From the NCBI RefSeq assembly GCF_042664795.1, contig NZ_JBHTBN010000001.1, positions 930,001 through 994,000 on the forward strand: 64,000 bases of DNA, written 5' to 3'. Within the stretch, counting starts at the first letter, position 1. Each line of letters begins with the position of its first letter. A model generated the notes under the pieces. It did not search any database. It worked only from the letters and a program-made list of their open reading frames with translations, and was not told the origin of the DNA. This stretch comes from Jejudonia soesokkakensis (GTDB lineage Bacteria; Bacteroidota; Bacteroidia; Flavobacteriales; Flavobacteriaceae). The position numbers and the translations under genes are program-made. This document shows positions 17,074-25,856 of this stretch, piece by piece.

Positions 17074-18315
17074 TTACTCGTATCTCAAACTTTCAATAGG
17101 ATCGAGCTTTGCTGCTTTGGTTGCCGGATAAGAACCTGCAATTACCGCGACAATAAAGGTTATAATGGTTGCCCAGATCATTGCCGACCACGGTAGTGAG
17201 AATTCAAAATCGAACAACTTTGCAAAAGCAAATCCTGTGAGTATTCCGAGGATAATTCCCAAGACACTTCCAAACTGACCAATAACTACAGTTTCTATAA
17301 AAAACTGGGTTGAAATGGTAGAGCGTTTCGCTCCCAATGCTTTTCGTACTCCAATTTCCCGAGTTCTTTCAGAAACAGACACCAACATAATATTCATCAA
17401 TGCAATCGAAGATCCTAAAATTGTTATAATACTAATGATCCAAGCGGCCGCTTGTAGAAATCCGCTGATTTGGGCGATCTGATTGATCAAATCATCACTA
17501 CGTACTATTCCGAAGTCATTTTCTTCCACAGGATTTAACCGTCTAATATTTCTGAAAGTGATAATCGCTTCATCTTGCGCAGCCTGCATTTGCTCTTTAT
17601 CGTCAACTTTAACGCTTATGTTGTAGTTGATGTTAGGTTGGGTAAAAATACCTCGGGCCACTTGTATGGGTATTAACACCTTTAGATCCTGATTATTTCC
17701 AAAAGTGGAACCTTTTGACTCTAGCACTCCGATTACCTTAAATTTGGATCCTCGAATGCTAATCGTAGCGCCTATAGGATTGTCATTTTTAAACAAACTT
17801 TTTAGAAAGTCGGAGCCAATCAAGCACACTTTATTGTTATTTTCAATATCAAAGTAGGTAAAATTCCTTCCATCATCAACCTTGGTTCCGTTATTGTCCA
17901 GATAATGTTCGTTTACGCCGTACACTTGAACTTCAGGGTCTGTTTTTTCACTTTCAAACTTTACTTCGGCAGTGGTTGTTCCTGTAAATGAAATAGAAGT
18001 TTGTGTAAACGGAAACTCATACGTATCCTTAAACTCACGTATATTATCGTAGCTAATAATAGGATTGATCTTTTCCCGTTCTCCACGACCCCTTGATTGG
18101 GTATTAAACTCATAGCGTTGTAAACTAAACGTATTGGCACCCATTGAAGCAAAATTTCCGGCGATGTTGGTTTCCAAAGCCTTTACAGCACTTAAAATTC
18201 CAACCAGCGCCCAGATCCCAATACCGATGATGATTACGGTTAGGATGGTTCTAAGCAGCTGACTTTTAATCGAGTCTAAGGCAATACGTACGTTCTCACG
18301 GAAAAGTTTAAACAT
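17074..18315 (-). CDS. ABC transporter permease (MacB/FtsX type)
   Basis: This 413-residue inner-membrane protein has one N-terminal transmembrane helix (about residues 22-44), a large periplasmic MacB_PCD-like domain (45-280), and three C-terminal helices of the FtsX domain with SVSERTREIGVRKALGAKRS between the first two. Such mechanotransmission proteins work with a MacB-type ATPase to drive export of lipoproteins, peptides or drugs. No ATPase gene is adjacent, so the partner must be elsewhere. It is divergent from hisS, with a 189-nt spacer. Confidence 0.92.
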   Translation of the reverse strand: MFKLFRENVRIALDSIKSQLLRTILTVIIIGIGIWALVGILSAVKALETNIAGNFASMGANTFSLQRYEFNTQSRGRGEREKINPIISYDNIREFKDTYEFPFTQTSISFTGTTTAEVKFESEKTDPEVQVYGVNEHYLDNNGTKVDDGRNFTYFDIENNNKVCLIGSDFLKSLFKNDNPIGATISIRGSKFKVIGVLESKGSTFGNNQDLKVLIPIQVARGIFTQPNINYNISVKVDDKEQMQAAQDEAIITFRNIRRLNPVEENDFGIVRSDDLINQIAQISGFLQAAAWIISIITILGSSIALMNIMLVSVSERTREIGVRKALGAKRSTISTQFFIETVVIGQFGSVLGIILGILTGFAFAKLFDFEFSLPWSAMIWATIITFIVAVIAGSYPATKAAKLDPIESLRYE

Positions 18316-18504
18316 TTTTTGAGTGGTGTTTATCGTTAGACTATGCTTGGTTGGATATGTTACAAAATTATGAGTTTAATTATTTCTGAAAAAAACTTCC
18401 GTAAAGTCTATTCATGGGGCAGTCCCTTTCATACAAAATACAGATATTTGCATACCAATTGGAAATTTATAAAATTTAAGTAAGAAACCTAACGTCTATT
18501 TATT

Positions 18505-19875
18505 TTGTCAAAAAAACCTTCTATCCCAAAAGGAACTCGTGATTTTTCTCCTGCCGAAGTTGTAAAACGCAACTATATCATGGATACTATTCGTGAGAAT
18601 TTTACATTGTACGGATTTCAGCCTATCGAAACTCCTTCTTTTGAGAATAGCGATACGCTCATGGGAAAATATGGAGAGGAAGGCGACCGTCTTATTTTTA
18701 AAATTTTAAATAGTGGAGATTTTCTTCGGAAAGTGGATGACGTTTTATACACAGAAAAGGACAGCGGAAAGATAACACCTAAGATTTCAGAGAAAGCACT
18801 TCGATACGACTTAACAGTTCCTTTTGCACGCTACGTAGTGCAACACCAAAATGAGATTGAGTTTCCGTTTAAACGCTATCAAATTCAGCCTGTGTGGAGA
18901 GCAGACAGGCCTCAAAAAGGGCGTTTTAGAGAGTTTTTCCAATGTGATGCCGATGTCGTAGGAAGTACGTCGCTTTGGCAGGAAGTGGAATTTGTGCAAC
19001 TATACGATGCCGTGTTTACTGCCTTGAAGCTTGACGGAGTCACCATCAAGATCAACAACCGGAAAATTTTAAGTGGGATTGCCAAAACGATTGGTGCCGA
19101 AGACAAGCTTATAGATTTTACTGTGGCACTTGATAAACTTGACAAGATAGGAGAAGAGGGAGTTAAAACCGAAATGCTTTCAAAAGGTATTTCTGAAAGT
19201 GCTATCCAAAAATTACAGCCATTATTCTCCTTAAAAGGAACAGCCGAAGCGCAATTAGAAAGTCTAAAAAATCTTTTAGCAACTTCCGAAACTGGATTGC
19301 AAGGCGTGGAAGAACTTTCCTTTATTACAAACCATATCAAAACTCTAGGCTTACAAACAGCAAGCTTACAAATTGACGTGACTTTAGCACGCGGATTAAA
19401 TTACTACACTGGTGCTATTTTTGAAGTTGCGGCTCCAGAAGGAGTTTCAATGGGAAGCATTGGCGGTGGCGGTCGTTATGATGATCTTACTGGAATCTTT
19501 GGACTTAAAAACATGAGCGGCGTGGGAATCTCTTTCGGATTGGATAGAATTTATTTGGTATTGGAAGAATTAGGGTTATTCCCTGAAACCGTTTCAGCAA
19601 AGACAAAGGTGCTTTTTATCAATTTTGGCGATACCGAATCCTTATACGCCATGCAAGCGATTAAAAAACTGCGTGCTCAACAAATTACAGCCGAATTATA
19701 TCCTGACAATACCAAAATGGGAAAACAGATGGGACATGCAGATAAGCGTGACATTCCGTTTGTGATATTGGCAGGTGACAGTGAAATGACATCCCAAAAA
19801 TTTACCCTTAAAAATATGAAAACCGGAGACCAGGAATCGCTTGGTTTTGAGGAGTTGGTTTCTAGACTTTCATAA
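18505..19875 (+). CDS. hisS: Histidine-tRNA ligase
   Basis: HisS charges tRNA-His with histidine. The 456-residue class II synthetase begins SKKPSIPKGTRDFSP. Motif 2 is RPQKGRFREFFQCDADVVG, the His-specific loop is LARGLNYYTGAIFEV, motif 3 is GVGISFGLDRI, and an anticodon-binding domain fills the last 95 residues. The start is TTG at 18505; no ATG fits before the conserved PKGTRDF block. Confidence 0.96.
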   Translation: MSKKPSIPKGTRDFSPAEVVKRNYIMDTIRENFTLYGFQPIETPSFENSDTLMGKYGEEGDRLIFKILNSGDFLRKVDDVLYTEKDSGKITPKISEKALRYDLTVPFARYVVQHQNEIEFPFKRYQIQPVWRADRPQKGRFREFFQCDADVVGSTSLWQEVEFVQLYDAVFTALKLDGVTIKINNRKILSGIAKTIGAEDKLIDFTVALDKLDKIGEEGVKTEMLSKGISESAIQKLQPLFSLKGTAEAQLESLKNLLATSETGLQGVEELSFITNHIKTLGLQTASLQIDVTLARGLNYYTGAIFEVAAPEGVSMGSIGGGGRYDDLTGIFGLKNMSGVGISFGLDRIYLVLEELGLFPETVSAKTKVLFINFGDTESLYAMQAIKKLRAQQITAELYPDNTKMGKQMGHADKRDIPFVILAGDSEMTSQKFTLKNMKTGDQESLGFEELVSRLS

Positions 19876-19883
19876 ACACTTTT

Positions 19884-20012
19884 GTCATTTCGACAGAGGG
19901 CAAAGCCCGACGAGAAATCACACATACAGGTATTTAAATTAAATTCTGAGATTTGACTACGCCGAACCTTACGGTTTCTCAATCAAAGCGTAGCTTTTCA
20001 TTTAGAAATGAC
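19884..20012 (+). repeat. Palindromic intergenic element (GTCATTTCGAC family)
   Basis: This 129-bp segment is bounded by GTCATTT (19884-19890) and its reverse complement AAATGAC (20006-20012). Inside are secondary hairpins: GGGC-AAA-GCCC at 19898-19908, and CTACGC pairing with GCGTAG. The terminal sequence GTCATTTCGACAGAGG is a form that recurs in flavobacterial intergenic regions, so this is probably a REP- or MITE-like non-coding repeat. No ORF or transposase is present. Confidence 0.7.
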
Positions 20013-20067
20013 GTGAATCATTATTTTTTTTCTAAGTACTTAGCATTAAGTTTACTATCTTTATAGA

Positions 20068-20952
20068 ATGAGTAAGCTGAAGTCTTTTTTTCAATTTAAC
20101 AAACAGCAACGTACCGAGATTGTCTTGTGGATTGTACTATTAGCTGGAAGCCTTAGTGCGTATTATTTTGTTGACTTCGGAAAAAATGCAACACTCGATA
20201 TTGCTTCAGTAGAAGTGGTGACCCTTCAGAAAGAAATAGACTCGTTAAAAAAGGTAGCGATAGAAGAACGGAAGCCGAAGCGCTTTCCGTTTAATCCAAA
20301 TTTCATTACAGATCATAAAGCCTATACCCTGGGAATGACTCCTTCAGAATTTGATCGACTGAAAGCGTTTCGGGACAAAGACCAATGGATCAATTCGGTT
20401 GCCGATTTTCAGAAAGTCACAGGTGTTTCAGATTCGGTATTGGCGGTAATTAGTCCGCTATTTAAATTTCCAGATTGGGTGACGAATCCGAAACCCAAAA
20501 CAAACTACATTAAGAATAGCTATACTGATTTTGACAAAGAGAAGTCCTTTTCAGAAAAAATAGATCTGAATATAGCTACAGAAGAAGAATTACAGCAAGT
20601 TAGTGGCATAGGAGAAGCGTTGAGTAAGCGTATTGTTTCCTATCGTGACAAACTCGGAGGTTTTAGTAATGATGTGCAATTGCAAAATGTGTATGGATTG
20701 CGACCCGATGTCATACAGCGAACGTTGAATTGGTTTACCGTCAAGACTCCAAAAAAGATCAATAAAATCAATATTAACACCGCTTCTGCTTCAGATATTG
20801 CAACGGTGCCAGGAATCTCATTTGAACTGGCAAAGGAAATCTGGGAATTCCGAAAGTTGCGGGAACGTATTCACGACTTTTCAGAATTAGAAAAAATAGA
20901 AGGGCTTACGGCTTCTAAATTAGAGGTAATTCAATTATATTTGTCACTTTGA
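20068..20952 (+). CDS. ComEA-like helix-hairpin-helix membrane protein
   Basis: It has a single transmembrane helix at about residues 17-36, then a short coiled-coil-like segment (VVTLQKEIDSLKK), and then helix-hairpin-helix regions: YTLGMTPSEFDRLKAFRDKD, NIATEEELQQVSGIGEALSK and NINTASASDIATVPGISFEL. The NIxTAxxxxLxxxPGI pattern is the ComEA DNA-binding unit. It is anchored in the membrane with the DNA-binding part outside the cytoplasm or in the periplasm. A DNA-uptake role is inferred, and no other competence genes are near. Confidence 0.85.
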   Translation: MSKLKSFFQFNKQQRTEIVLWIVLLAGSLSAYYFVDFGKNATLDIASVEVVTLQKEIDSLKKVAIEERKPKRFPFNPNFITDHKAYTLGMTPSEFDRLKAFRDKDQWINSVADFQKVTGVSDSVLAVISPLFKFPDWVTNPKPKTNYIKNSYTDFDKEKSFSEKIDLNIATEEELQQVSGIGEALSKRIVSYRDKLGGFSNDVQLQNVYGLRPDVIQRTLNWFTVKTPKKINKININTASASDIATVPGISFELAKEIWEFRKLRERIHDFSELEKIEGLTASKLEVIQLYLSL

Positions 20953-20982
20953 CAAACCATAATCCCAAGCACAGTTAAGCCT

Positions 20983-22140
20983 ATGTATTTTACCGAAGAA
21001 CACGATTTTTTTAGAAAGAGTTTTAGAGATTTTCTTGAAAAGGAAGTTGCTCCACACATTGAAAAATGGGAAGAGACAGGTCATATAGAACGGTTTATAT
21101 GGGAGAAATTTGGGGAGATGGGATACTTTGGGATTAACTACCCTGAAGCCTATGGTGGGATGGATCTGGATCTTTTTTACACCGTGATCTTTTTGGAAGA
21201 ATTACAACGTGTCAATTCTGGCGGATTTGCAGCCGCGATGTGGGCACATGCGTATTTGGCAATGACACACCTTAATAAGGAAGGGAACGATGCACAAAAG
21301 AAAAAATATCTGGCTCCGAGTATTACGGGAGAAATGATAGGCTGTCTTTGTGTTACAGAACCTTTTGGCGGAAGTGATGTAAGCGGAATGCGAACTACCG
21401 CTGTAAAAAAAGGCGATAGCTATATTATTAACGGTTCAAAAACGTTTATTACCAACGGTGTCTATAGCGACTATCTAATTGTGGCTGCAAAGACAGCTCC
21501 TGAGTTGGGGAATAAAGGAATTAGCATTTTTGTAATCGATAGAGACGCCAAAGGAGTGTCTGCAACCAAACTGGATAAGTTGGGCTGGAGGGCCAGTGAT
21601 ACTGGAGAAATAGCATTTGATGATGTTGAAATTCCTGCTGAAAATTTGATGGGAGAAGAAAATATGGGCTTTCCCTACATAATGCAGCATTTTGCTTTAG
21701 AACGTCTTATCATGGGTATTAATGCTCATGCCCGAAGTGAGTGGGCGCTCGAGTACACTATACAATATATGAAAGATCGGATTGCCTTTGGTAAATCGAT
21801 TTCAAAATTTCAAGCTTTAAGACATAGAGTTGCACAATTAGCTTCAGAAATTGAGGTGTGTAAAACGTTTAACTATGTAACTACAAAACGCCTTAACGAT
21901 GGAGAATATGTCGTAAAAGAAGCGACCATGTCAAAACTTATTTCTACGAAGGTAGCCGATGAGGTAGCCTATGAGTGTGTTCAGTTTTTAGGTGGTTACG
22001 GTTATATGGAAGAATATCCAATGGCACGAAACTTACGGGATAGTCGTTTAGGACCTATAGGCGGAGGAACCAGTGAGATATTAAGAGAAATTATCTCAAA
22101 GATGGTGATTGATGGTAAAAACTACAAGCCCGCGACGTAG
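20983..22140 (+). CDS. Acyl-CoA dehydrogenase
   Basis: This FAD enzyme (385 aa) introduces the alpha,beta double bond into acyl-CoA in fatty-acid or branched-chain amino-acid breakdown. FAD-binding signatures CVTEPFGGSD (residues 123-132) and the C-terminal QFLGGYGYMEEYPMAR are present. The usual base position in IYEGT is Gly here (PIGGGTSEI), while Glu240 in ALERL can serve as the alternative base, as in long-chain and isovaleryl-CoA dehydrogenases. The substrate is not otherwise determinable. It follows the ComEA-like gene by 30 nt. Confidence 0.93.
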   Translation: MYFTEEHDFFRKSFRDFLEKEVAPHIEKWEETGHIERFIWEKFGEMGYFGINYPEAYGGMDLDLFYTVIFLEELQRVNSGGFAAAMWAHAYLAMTHLNKEGNDAQKKKYLAPSITGEMIGCLCVTEPFGGSDVSGMRTTAVKKGDSYIINGSKTFITNGVYSDYLIVAAKTAPELGNKGISIFVIDRDAKGVSATKLDKLGWRASDTGEIAFDDVEIPAENLMGEENMGFPYIMQHFALERLIMGINAHARSEWALEYTIQYMKDRIAFGKSISKFQALRHRVAQLASEIEVCKTFNYVTTKRLNDGEYVVKEATMSKLISTKVADEVAYECVQFLGGYGYMEEYPMARNLRDSRLGPIGGGTSEILREIISKMVIDGKNYKPAT

Positions 22141-22204
22141 GTTAGTATTCTGAAAATGTGGCATCTTATATGCTATCCATACGCGATACATTAAAATACA
22201 TATT

Positions 22205-23626
22205 ATGTCAAAATCGAGTGTTATAAAATTACTATTTGCATTTCTTATAAGTGTAGGTAGCTTAACGGCTGTTGCACAAACTGAAATAACAGGAAAAATT
22301 GTAGACTTTGCAACATTTGAACCAGTCGTTGGTGCTAATATCTACATTCAAAATTCTACGGTAGGTACGGTGAGTAATACCGACGGAAAGTACGCGCTTA
22401 AGATTCCGCAACGCTATGTAAATGATACATTAGTGATTTCATCTATTGGCTATAAAAGTTTTAAGACTGCAATTCAGGATTATGATTTTTCTCAGGACCT
22501 TTACTTGGAAGAAGATGTTGCTTCACTAGACGAAATATTAATCGTAGCAGATACGCGTCCTAAAACAGGAAATGATATTGTGCTACGAGCACTTGAAAGG
22601 TTGGAACGAAATGCTCCAGACAGCGCGTATATTCAGAAAGCATTTTTACGACACAAAGAAAAAAACAAGAATGAATACAAATGGCTTATTGAAAGTGCCA
22701 TTACCTTATACGATTCTAGCTATGCCTACGGAAAGAGTAACGATGTAAAAATAAGCGTGGACGAAAACCGAAAGAGCTATGATTTACGTGATGTAGACAG
22801 TGTGTTTACCTATTATTCGTATTTAAAGAACAAACGAAATCTGGATTTAAAAAGCAGGCAACTTCGAAGAGATACGATTCAAAAAAGCTCTTTGGTGAAG
22901 GCAATTAAATGGAATGATGAACGTACCAACGGACTAGATAATTTATTTAACGGTAAATTAAATCTCGTCCGGAATTCAAACAGGACTTCGGCGCTCTTCG
23001 GAAAGAACATGCTGGAAAAACATCAGTTTTCGTTAGATACGATCTTAGTGGACAACGACCGTAAATTGTATAAAATAAAGATTTCAAAAAGTTCAGATTT
23101 TGTAGGGCTTAATACTCCTGGCATTTTTAATGAAGGTTTTGAAGCTCAAGGCTGGATCTATATTTACTGGGATAATTTTGCTATTAAAAAGTTAGAATAT
23201 GAATTAGTGGCTGCTTCCGAAGCACAAAAAAGGCGTAGTAAAAGTTTGTTTGGAACACAGTTAAATCACAAGTTGATCATCACATACAAAGAATTTGAGG
23301 GCAAGATGTATCCAAGTTACATCTATTATGAAACGCCAAAGCTGGTAAATATTGGAGACCGTTCTTCAGACCGACCAAAAGACCAGACACAAGAAGAAAA
23401 AGACGAACAGTTTTATTTTACGATTCAGGAGATCGTATTTACAGAGATCATTCAGGATCCTGTTGTAATTTCCGCAGCGCTCAACAAAAACTGGAATGAC
23501 AATATCTTTGAGCCGAGACCTTATAATAAAGAATTCTGGGAAAGCTATAATGTGTTGTTAGAGAGTGAAGAAGAAGAACAATTGATTCGTGATCTAAGTA
23601 AAAGAGCTTCGTTGTTTCAGCAATAA
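22205..23626 (+). CDS. Exported carboxypeptidase-like regulatory domain protein
   Basis: It has a signal peptide (ending near LTAVAQ), then a CarboxypepD_reg-like domain at about residues 26-105: ITGKIVDFATFEPVVGANIY and LVISSIGYKSF. The following 360 residues are rich in Lys, Tyr and Asn and beta-prone, with no TonB plug, and resemble the periplasmic/outer-membrane-associated family common in flavobacteria. The function is unknown. It is a single gene with S21 97 nt downstream. Confidence 0.82.
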   Translation: MSKSSVIKLLFAFLISVGSLTAVAQTEITGKIVDFATFEPVVGANIYIQNSTVGTVSNTDGKYALKIPQRYVNDTLVISSIGYKSFKTAIQDYDFSQDLYLEEDVASLDEILIVADTRPKTGNDIVLRALERLERNAPDSAYIQKAFLRHKEKNKNEYKWLIESAITLYDSSYAYGKSNDVKISVDENRKSYDLRDVDSVFTYYSYLKNKRNLDLKSRQLRRDTIQKSSLVKAIKWNDERTNGLDNLFNGKLNLVRNSNRTSALFGKNMLEKHQFSLDTILVDNDRKLYKIKISKSSDFVGLNTPGIFNEGFEAQGWIYIYWDNFAIKKLEYELVAASEAQKRRSKSLFGTQLNHKLIITYKEFEGKMYPSYIYYETPKLVNIGDRSSDRPKDQTQEEKDEQFYFTIQEIVFTEIIQDPVVISAALNKNWNDNIFEPRPYNKEFWESYNVLLESEEEEQLIRDLSKRASLFQQ

Positions 23627-23686
23627 GTATTTTAAGTTTTTTCTAAAAAATTCACAACTAACCACAATTAACTGAAAACTATTTTT

Positions 23687-23694
23687 TATCTTTG
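23687..23694 (+). promoter_or_regulatory. -7 element of rpsU
   Basis: TATCTTTG matches TAnnTTTG and lies 28 nt before the rpsU start. No good TTTG element is visible at the proper distance. The leader contains AGAGAGGAGG, an unusually Shine-Dalgarno-like stretch for this genome. Confidence 0.5.
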
Positions 23695-23722
23695 CAGTCC
23701 AAAAGAGAGGAGGTTACGTACT

Positions 23723-23917
23723 ATGTTAATTATACCAGTTAAAGACGGAGAAAATATCGATAGAGCGCTAAAGAGATTTAAGCGTAAATTTGATCGTACA
23801 GGAACAATGCGTCAGCTAAGAGCTAGACAGGCTTTCACTAAGCCATCTGTAGCACGCAGAGCGCAAATCCAAAAAGCACAATACATTCAAGGACTTAGAG
23901 ACGCTGAAGAAATCTAG
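23723..23917 (+). CDS. rpsU: 30S ribosomal protein S21
   Basis: bS21 lies near the anti-Shine-Dalgarno end of 16S rRNA. The 64-residue basic protein starts MLIIPVKDGENIDRALKRFK and contains the conserved RKFDRTGTMRQLRARQAFTK. The upstream AGAGAGGAGG at about 23704-23713 is a purine-rich ribosome-binding-site-like sequence, which is rare elsewhere in this window. It is monocistronic and has its own terminator. Confidence 0.97.
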   Translation: MLIIPVKDGENIDRALKRFKRKFDRTGTMRQLRARQAFTKPSVARRAQIQKAQYIQGLRDAEEI

Positions 23918-23957
23918 TATCCACGAAGGTGGATATCTCAGTCCTATTAATTTATAC

Positions 23958-23989
23958 AAAACCGTTAGAGAAATCTAGCGGTTTTTTTT
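23958..23989 (+). terminator. Rho-independent terminator of rpsU
   Basis: ACCGTTAGA (23961-23969) pairs with TCTAGCGGT (23974-23982) across a GAAA loop, followed by a run of T. Confidence 0.9.
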
Positions 23990-24026
23990 ATAGATTATTA
24001 TTGTATTTTTAGGCGTTACCATACCT

Positions 24027-24914
24027 ATGTCATTAATCGCTTTTACAGACTACCTTAGCTTGGAGAAAAAATATTCTCCCCATACTATTGTGGCGTATAA
24101 AAGGGATTTAGAAAATTTTGCTGCTTTTGCCAAAGAGGATTATGACGTTTTGAATCTTACGGAAATTAATTATAGTATTATTCGCAGTTGGATTGTTTCG
24201 TTGGTCGATGAAGGTATTTCAAACCGAAGTGTTAACCGAAAAGTTTCTTCTTTAAAAACGTACTATAAATTCTTACTGAAAACGAAGCAAATTGAGGTCA
24301 ATCCGTTGGCAAAACACAAATCTCTTAAGACGAGCAAAAAATTGCAGGTGCCTTTTTCAGAAAAAGAAATTGCACAAGTAATTGAGCTGTTACACGAAAC
24401 TGAAGGTTTTGAAGCCATTCGGAATAAATTGATTGTAGAACTTTTTTATGCGACCGGTATGCGACGTGCAGAACTCGTTAACTTAAAACTGAGTGATATT
24501 GATCTTGCGCAGCAAACGGTAAAGGTGTTGGGTAAGCGAAACAAAGAGCGAATTATTCCGTTACTCAAACCTGTTCTAAAAACCTATCAAGAATATATAA
24601 ATGAGCGCTCTGCTTTAAAAAAGATTGAGTCTCCAGAATATGTTTTATTGTCTTCAAAAGGAGTTAAAATATACGAGACGCTCGTGTATAGGGTAATCAA
24701 TAGTTATTTTAGTATAGCTTCTGAAAAGATAAAAAGAAGTCCTCATATTTTAAGGCATTCTTTTGCAACCCACCTTTTAAATGAAGGTGCAGACATCAAT
24801 GCGGTAAAAGAGTTGTTGGGGCATTCAAGTCTGGCTTCCACACAGGTATATACCCACAATAATATAGCAAAATTAAAAGAGGTCTACGGAAACACACACC
24901 CTAGAAATTTATAG
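24027..24914 (+). CDS. Tyrosine recombinase XerC/XerD-like
   Basis: The enzyme resolves chromosome dimers at dif with a partner recombinase. It is 295 residues: a core-binding SAM-like domain (about 1-90) and a catalytic domain with Arg146 (TGMRRAEL), Lys170, the HxxR pair His240/Arg243 (HILRHSFATHLL), His266 (LLGHSSLASTQ) and nucleophile Tyr275. The length and lack of any phage or integron genes nearby favour the housekeeping Xer protein over an integrase. XerC and XerD cannot be told apart with certainty here. Confidence 0.92.
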   Translation: MSLIAFTDYLSLEKKYSPHTIVAYKRDLENFAAFAKEDYDVLNLTEINYSIIRSWIVSLVDEGISNRSVNRKVSSLKTYYKFLLKTKQIEVNPLAKHKSLKTSKKLQVPFSEKEIAQVIELLHETEGFEAIRNKLIVELFYATGMRRAELVNLKLSDIDLAQQTVKVLGKRNKERIIPLLKPVLKTYQEYINERSALKKIESPEYVLLSSKGVKIYETLVYRVINSYFSIASEKIKRSPHILRHSFATHLLNEGADINAVKELLGHSSLASTQVYTHNNIAKLKEVYGNTHPRNL

Positions 24915-24970
24915 CTCCTTTTGAAGCAGAAAAAAAAGTGAAATTTTATTGCATTTTTTTTTAAATTTGT

Positions 24971-25000
24971 TTTGTAGAAAATAAAAATTCTCTACATTTG
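24971..25000 (+). promoter_or_regulatory. Promoter of the tRNA cluster
   Basis: TTTG at 24971-24974, an 18-nt spacer and TACATTTG at 24993-25000 fit the Bacteroidetes consensus. The first tRNA starts at 25064. Confidence 0.65.
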
Positions 25001-25063
25001 CAGTCCGTTAGAAATAGCGGACTTTTTTATGCGGAAATTTTCAGTGTAAAAAGGGGTTGAAAA

Positions 25064-25137
25064 GCCGATGTAGCTCAGCTGGCTAGAGCAGCTGATTTGT
25101 AATCAGCAGGTCGTGGGTTCGAGTCCCTCCATCGGCT
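25064..25137 (+). tRNA. tRNA-Thr (anticodon TGT)
   Basis: The 7-bp acceptor stem GCCGATG/CATCGGC has discriminator T. The anticodon loop TTTGTAA, closed by GCTGA/TCAGC, places TGT at 25098-25100. The T-loop is GTTCGAGTC. CCA is not encoded. Confidence 0.97.
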
Positions 25138-25201
25138 CTAAAAATCCTTGAAAAGTCAAGGTTCTCTGTAAAAAGAGGTATTGAAATTTTGAATTTCATT
25201 T

Positions 25202-25283
<82 letters not shown>

Positions 25284-25378
25284 CAAACATTTTTTAAGTA
25301 AATATCAAAAGTTCGCTTTTGTAAAGACACGAGAAAATGTTTGTTCAGGGTCCTCTTGAAAAGGATACTGAATAATAA

Positions 25379-25407
25379 GATTGGGTCGCCAATCCAGGAT
25401 CACCTGG
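25379..25407 (+). other. Two adjacent hairpins in the Tyr-Gly tRNA spacer
   Basis: GATTGG-GTCG-CCAATC (25379-25394) is followed directly by CCAGG-ATCA-CCTGG (25394-25407), the two sharing one base. They lie in the 253-nt spacer between tRNA-Tyr and tRNA-Gly. No T-run follows, so they are not a typical terminator; processing or an embedded small RNA is possible. Confidence 0.4.
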
Positions 25408-25450
25408 TAAATGCGAAGTAATCTTTACAGTAAAGTATTGCTGTTTTAAA

Positions 25451-25482
25451 TTTGATTTAAAGCTTTTAAATCAGTATCTTTG
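25451..25482 (+). promoter_or_regulatory. Internal promoter before tRNA-Gly
   Basis: TTTG at 25451-25454, a 20-nt spacer and TATCTTTG at 25475-25482 match the Bacteroidetes consensus. This would drive tRNA-Gly, tRNA-Thr and tuf separately from the first two tRNAs. Confidence 0.65.
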
Positions 25483-25536
25483 CACGCATTTTTAAGGGAA
25501 CAACCCTTAAAATTTGAAATTTTGAAAGTAATATAA

Positions 25537-25609
25537 GCGGGAGTAGCTCAGTTGGTAGAGCGTCAGCCTTCCAAGCTGAATGTCGCCAGTTCGAACCTGG
25601 TCTCCCGCT
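25537..25609 (+). tRNA. tRNA-Gly (anticodon TCC)
   Basis: The acceptor stem GCGGGAG/CTCCCGC has discriminator T. The anticodon stem TCAGC/GCTGA encloses CTTCCAA with TCC at 25570-25572. CCA is not encoded. A 7-bp hairpin (25617-25636) follows and may aid 3' processing. Confidence 0.97.
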
Positions 25610-25728
25610 CAATTTTATACCCGCGTAAACGGGTATCTCGTCAAAGTTATAGAAGTAGCTTGGGCGAAAACTCTGTTTGAGTTTAGTTTAATAGTAAAAC
25701 CTTAAACTTGAAACCTGCATTTAAAATC

Positions 25729-25800
25729 GCCGGTGTAGCTCAGGGGTAGAGCGTTTCCTTGGTAAGGAAGAGGTCACGAGTTCAATTCTCGTCATTGGCT
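25729..25800 (+). tRNA. tRNA-Thr (anticodon GGT)
   Basis: The acceptor stem GCCGGTG/CATTGGC (two G-T pairs) has discriminator T. The anticodon loop TTGGTAA has GGT at 25761-25763. It lies 56 nt before the tuf start codon and is probably co-transcribed with tuf. Confidence 0.96.
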
Positions 25801-25856
25801 CAATAATAAAGATTACGATTAACACTATTATATAACTAAGATTAAATTAATACAAA

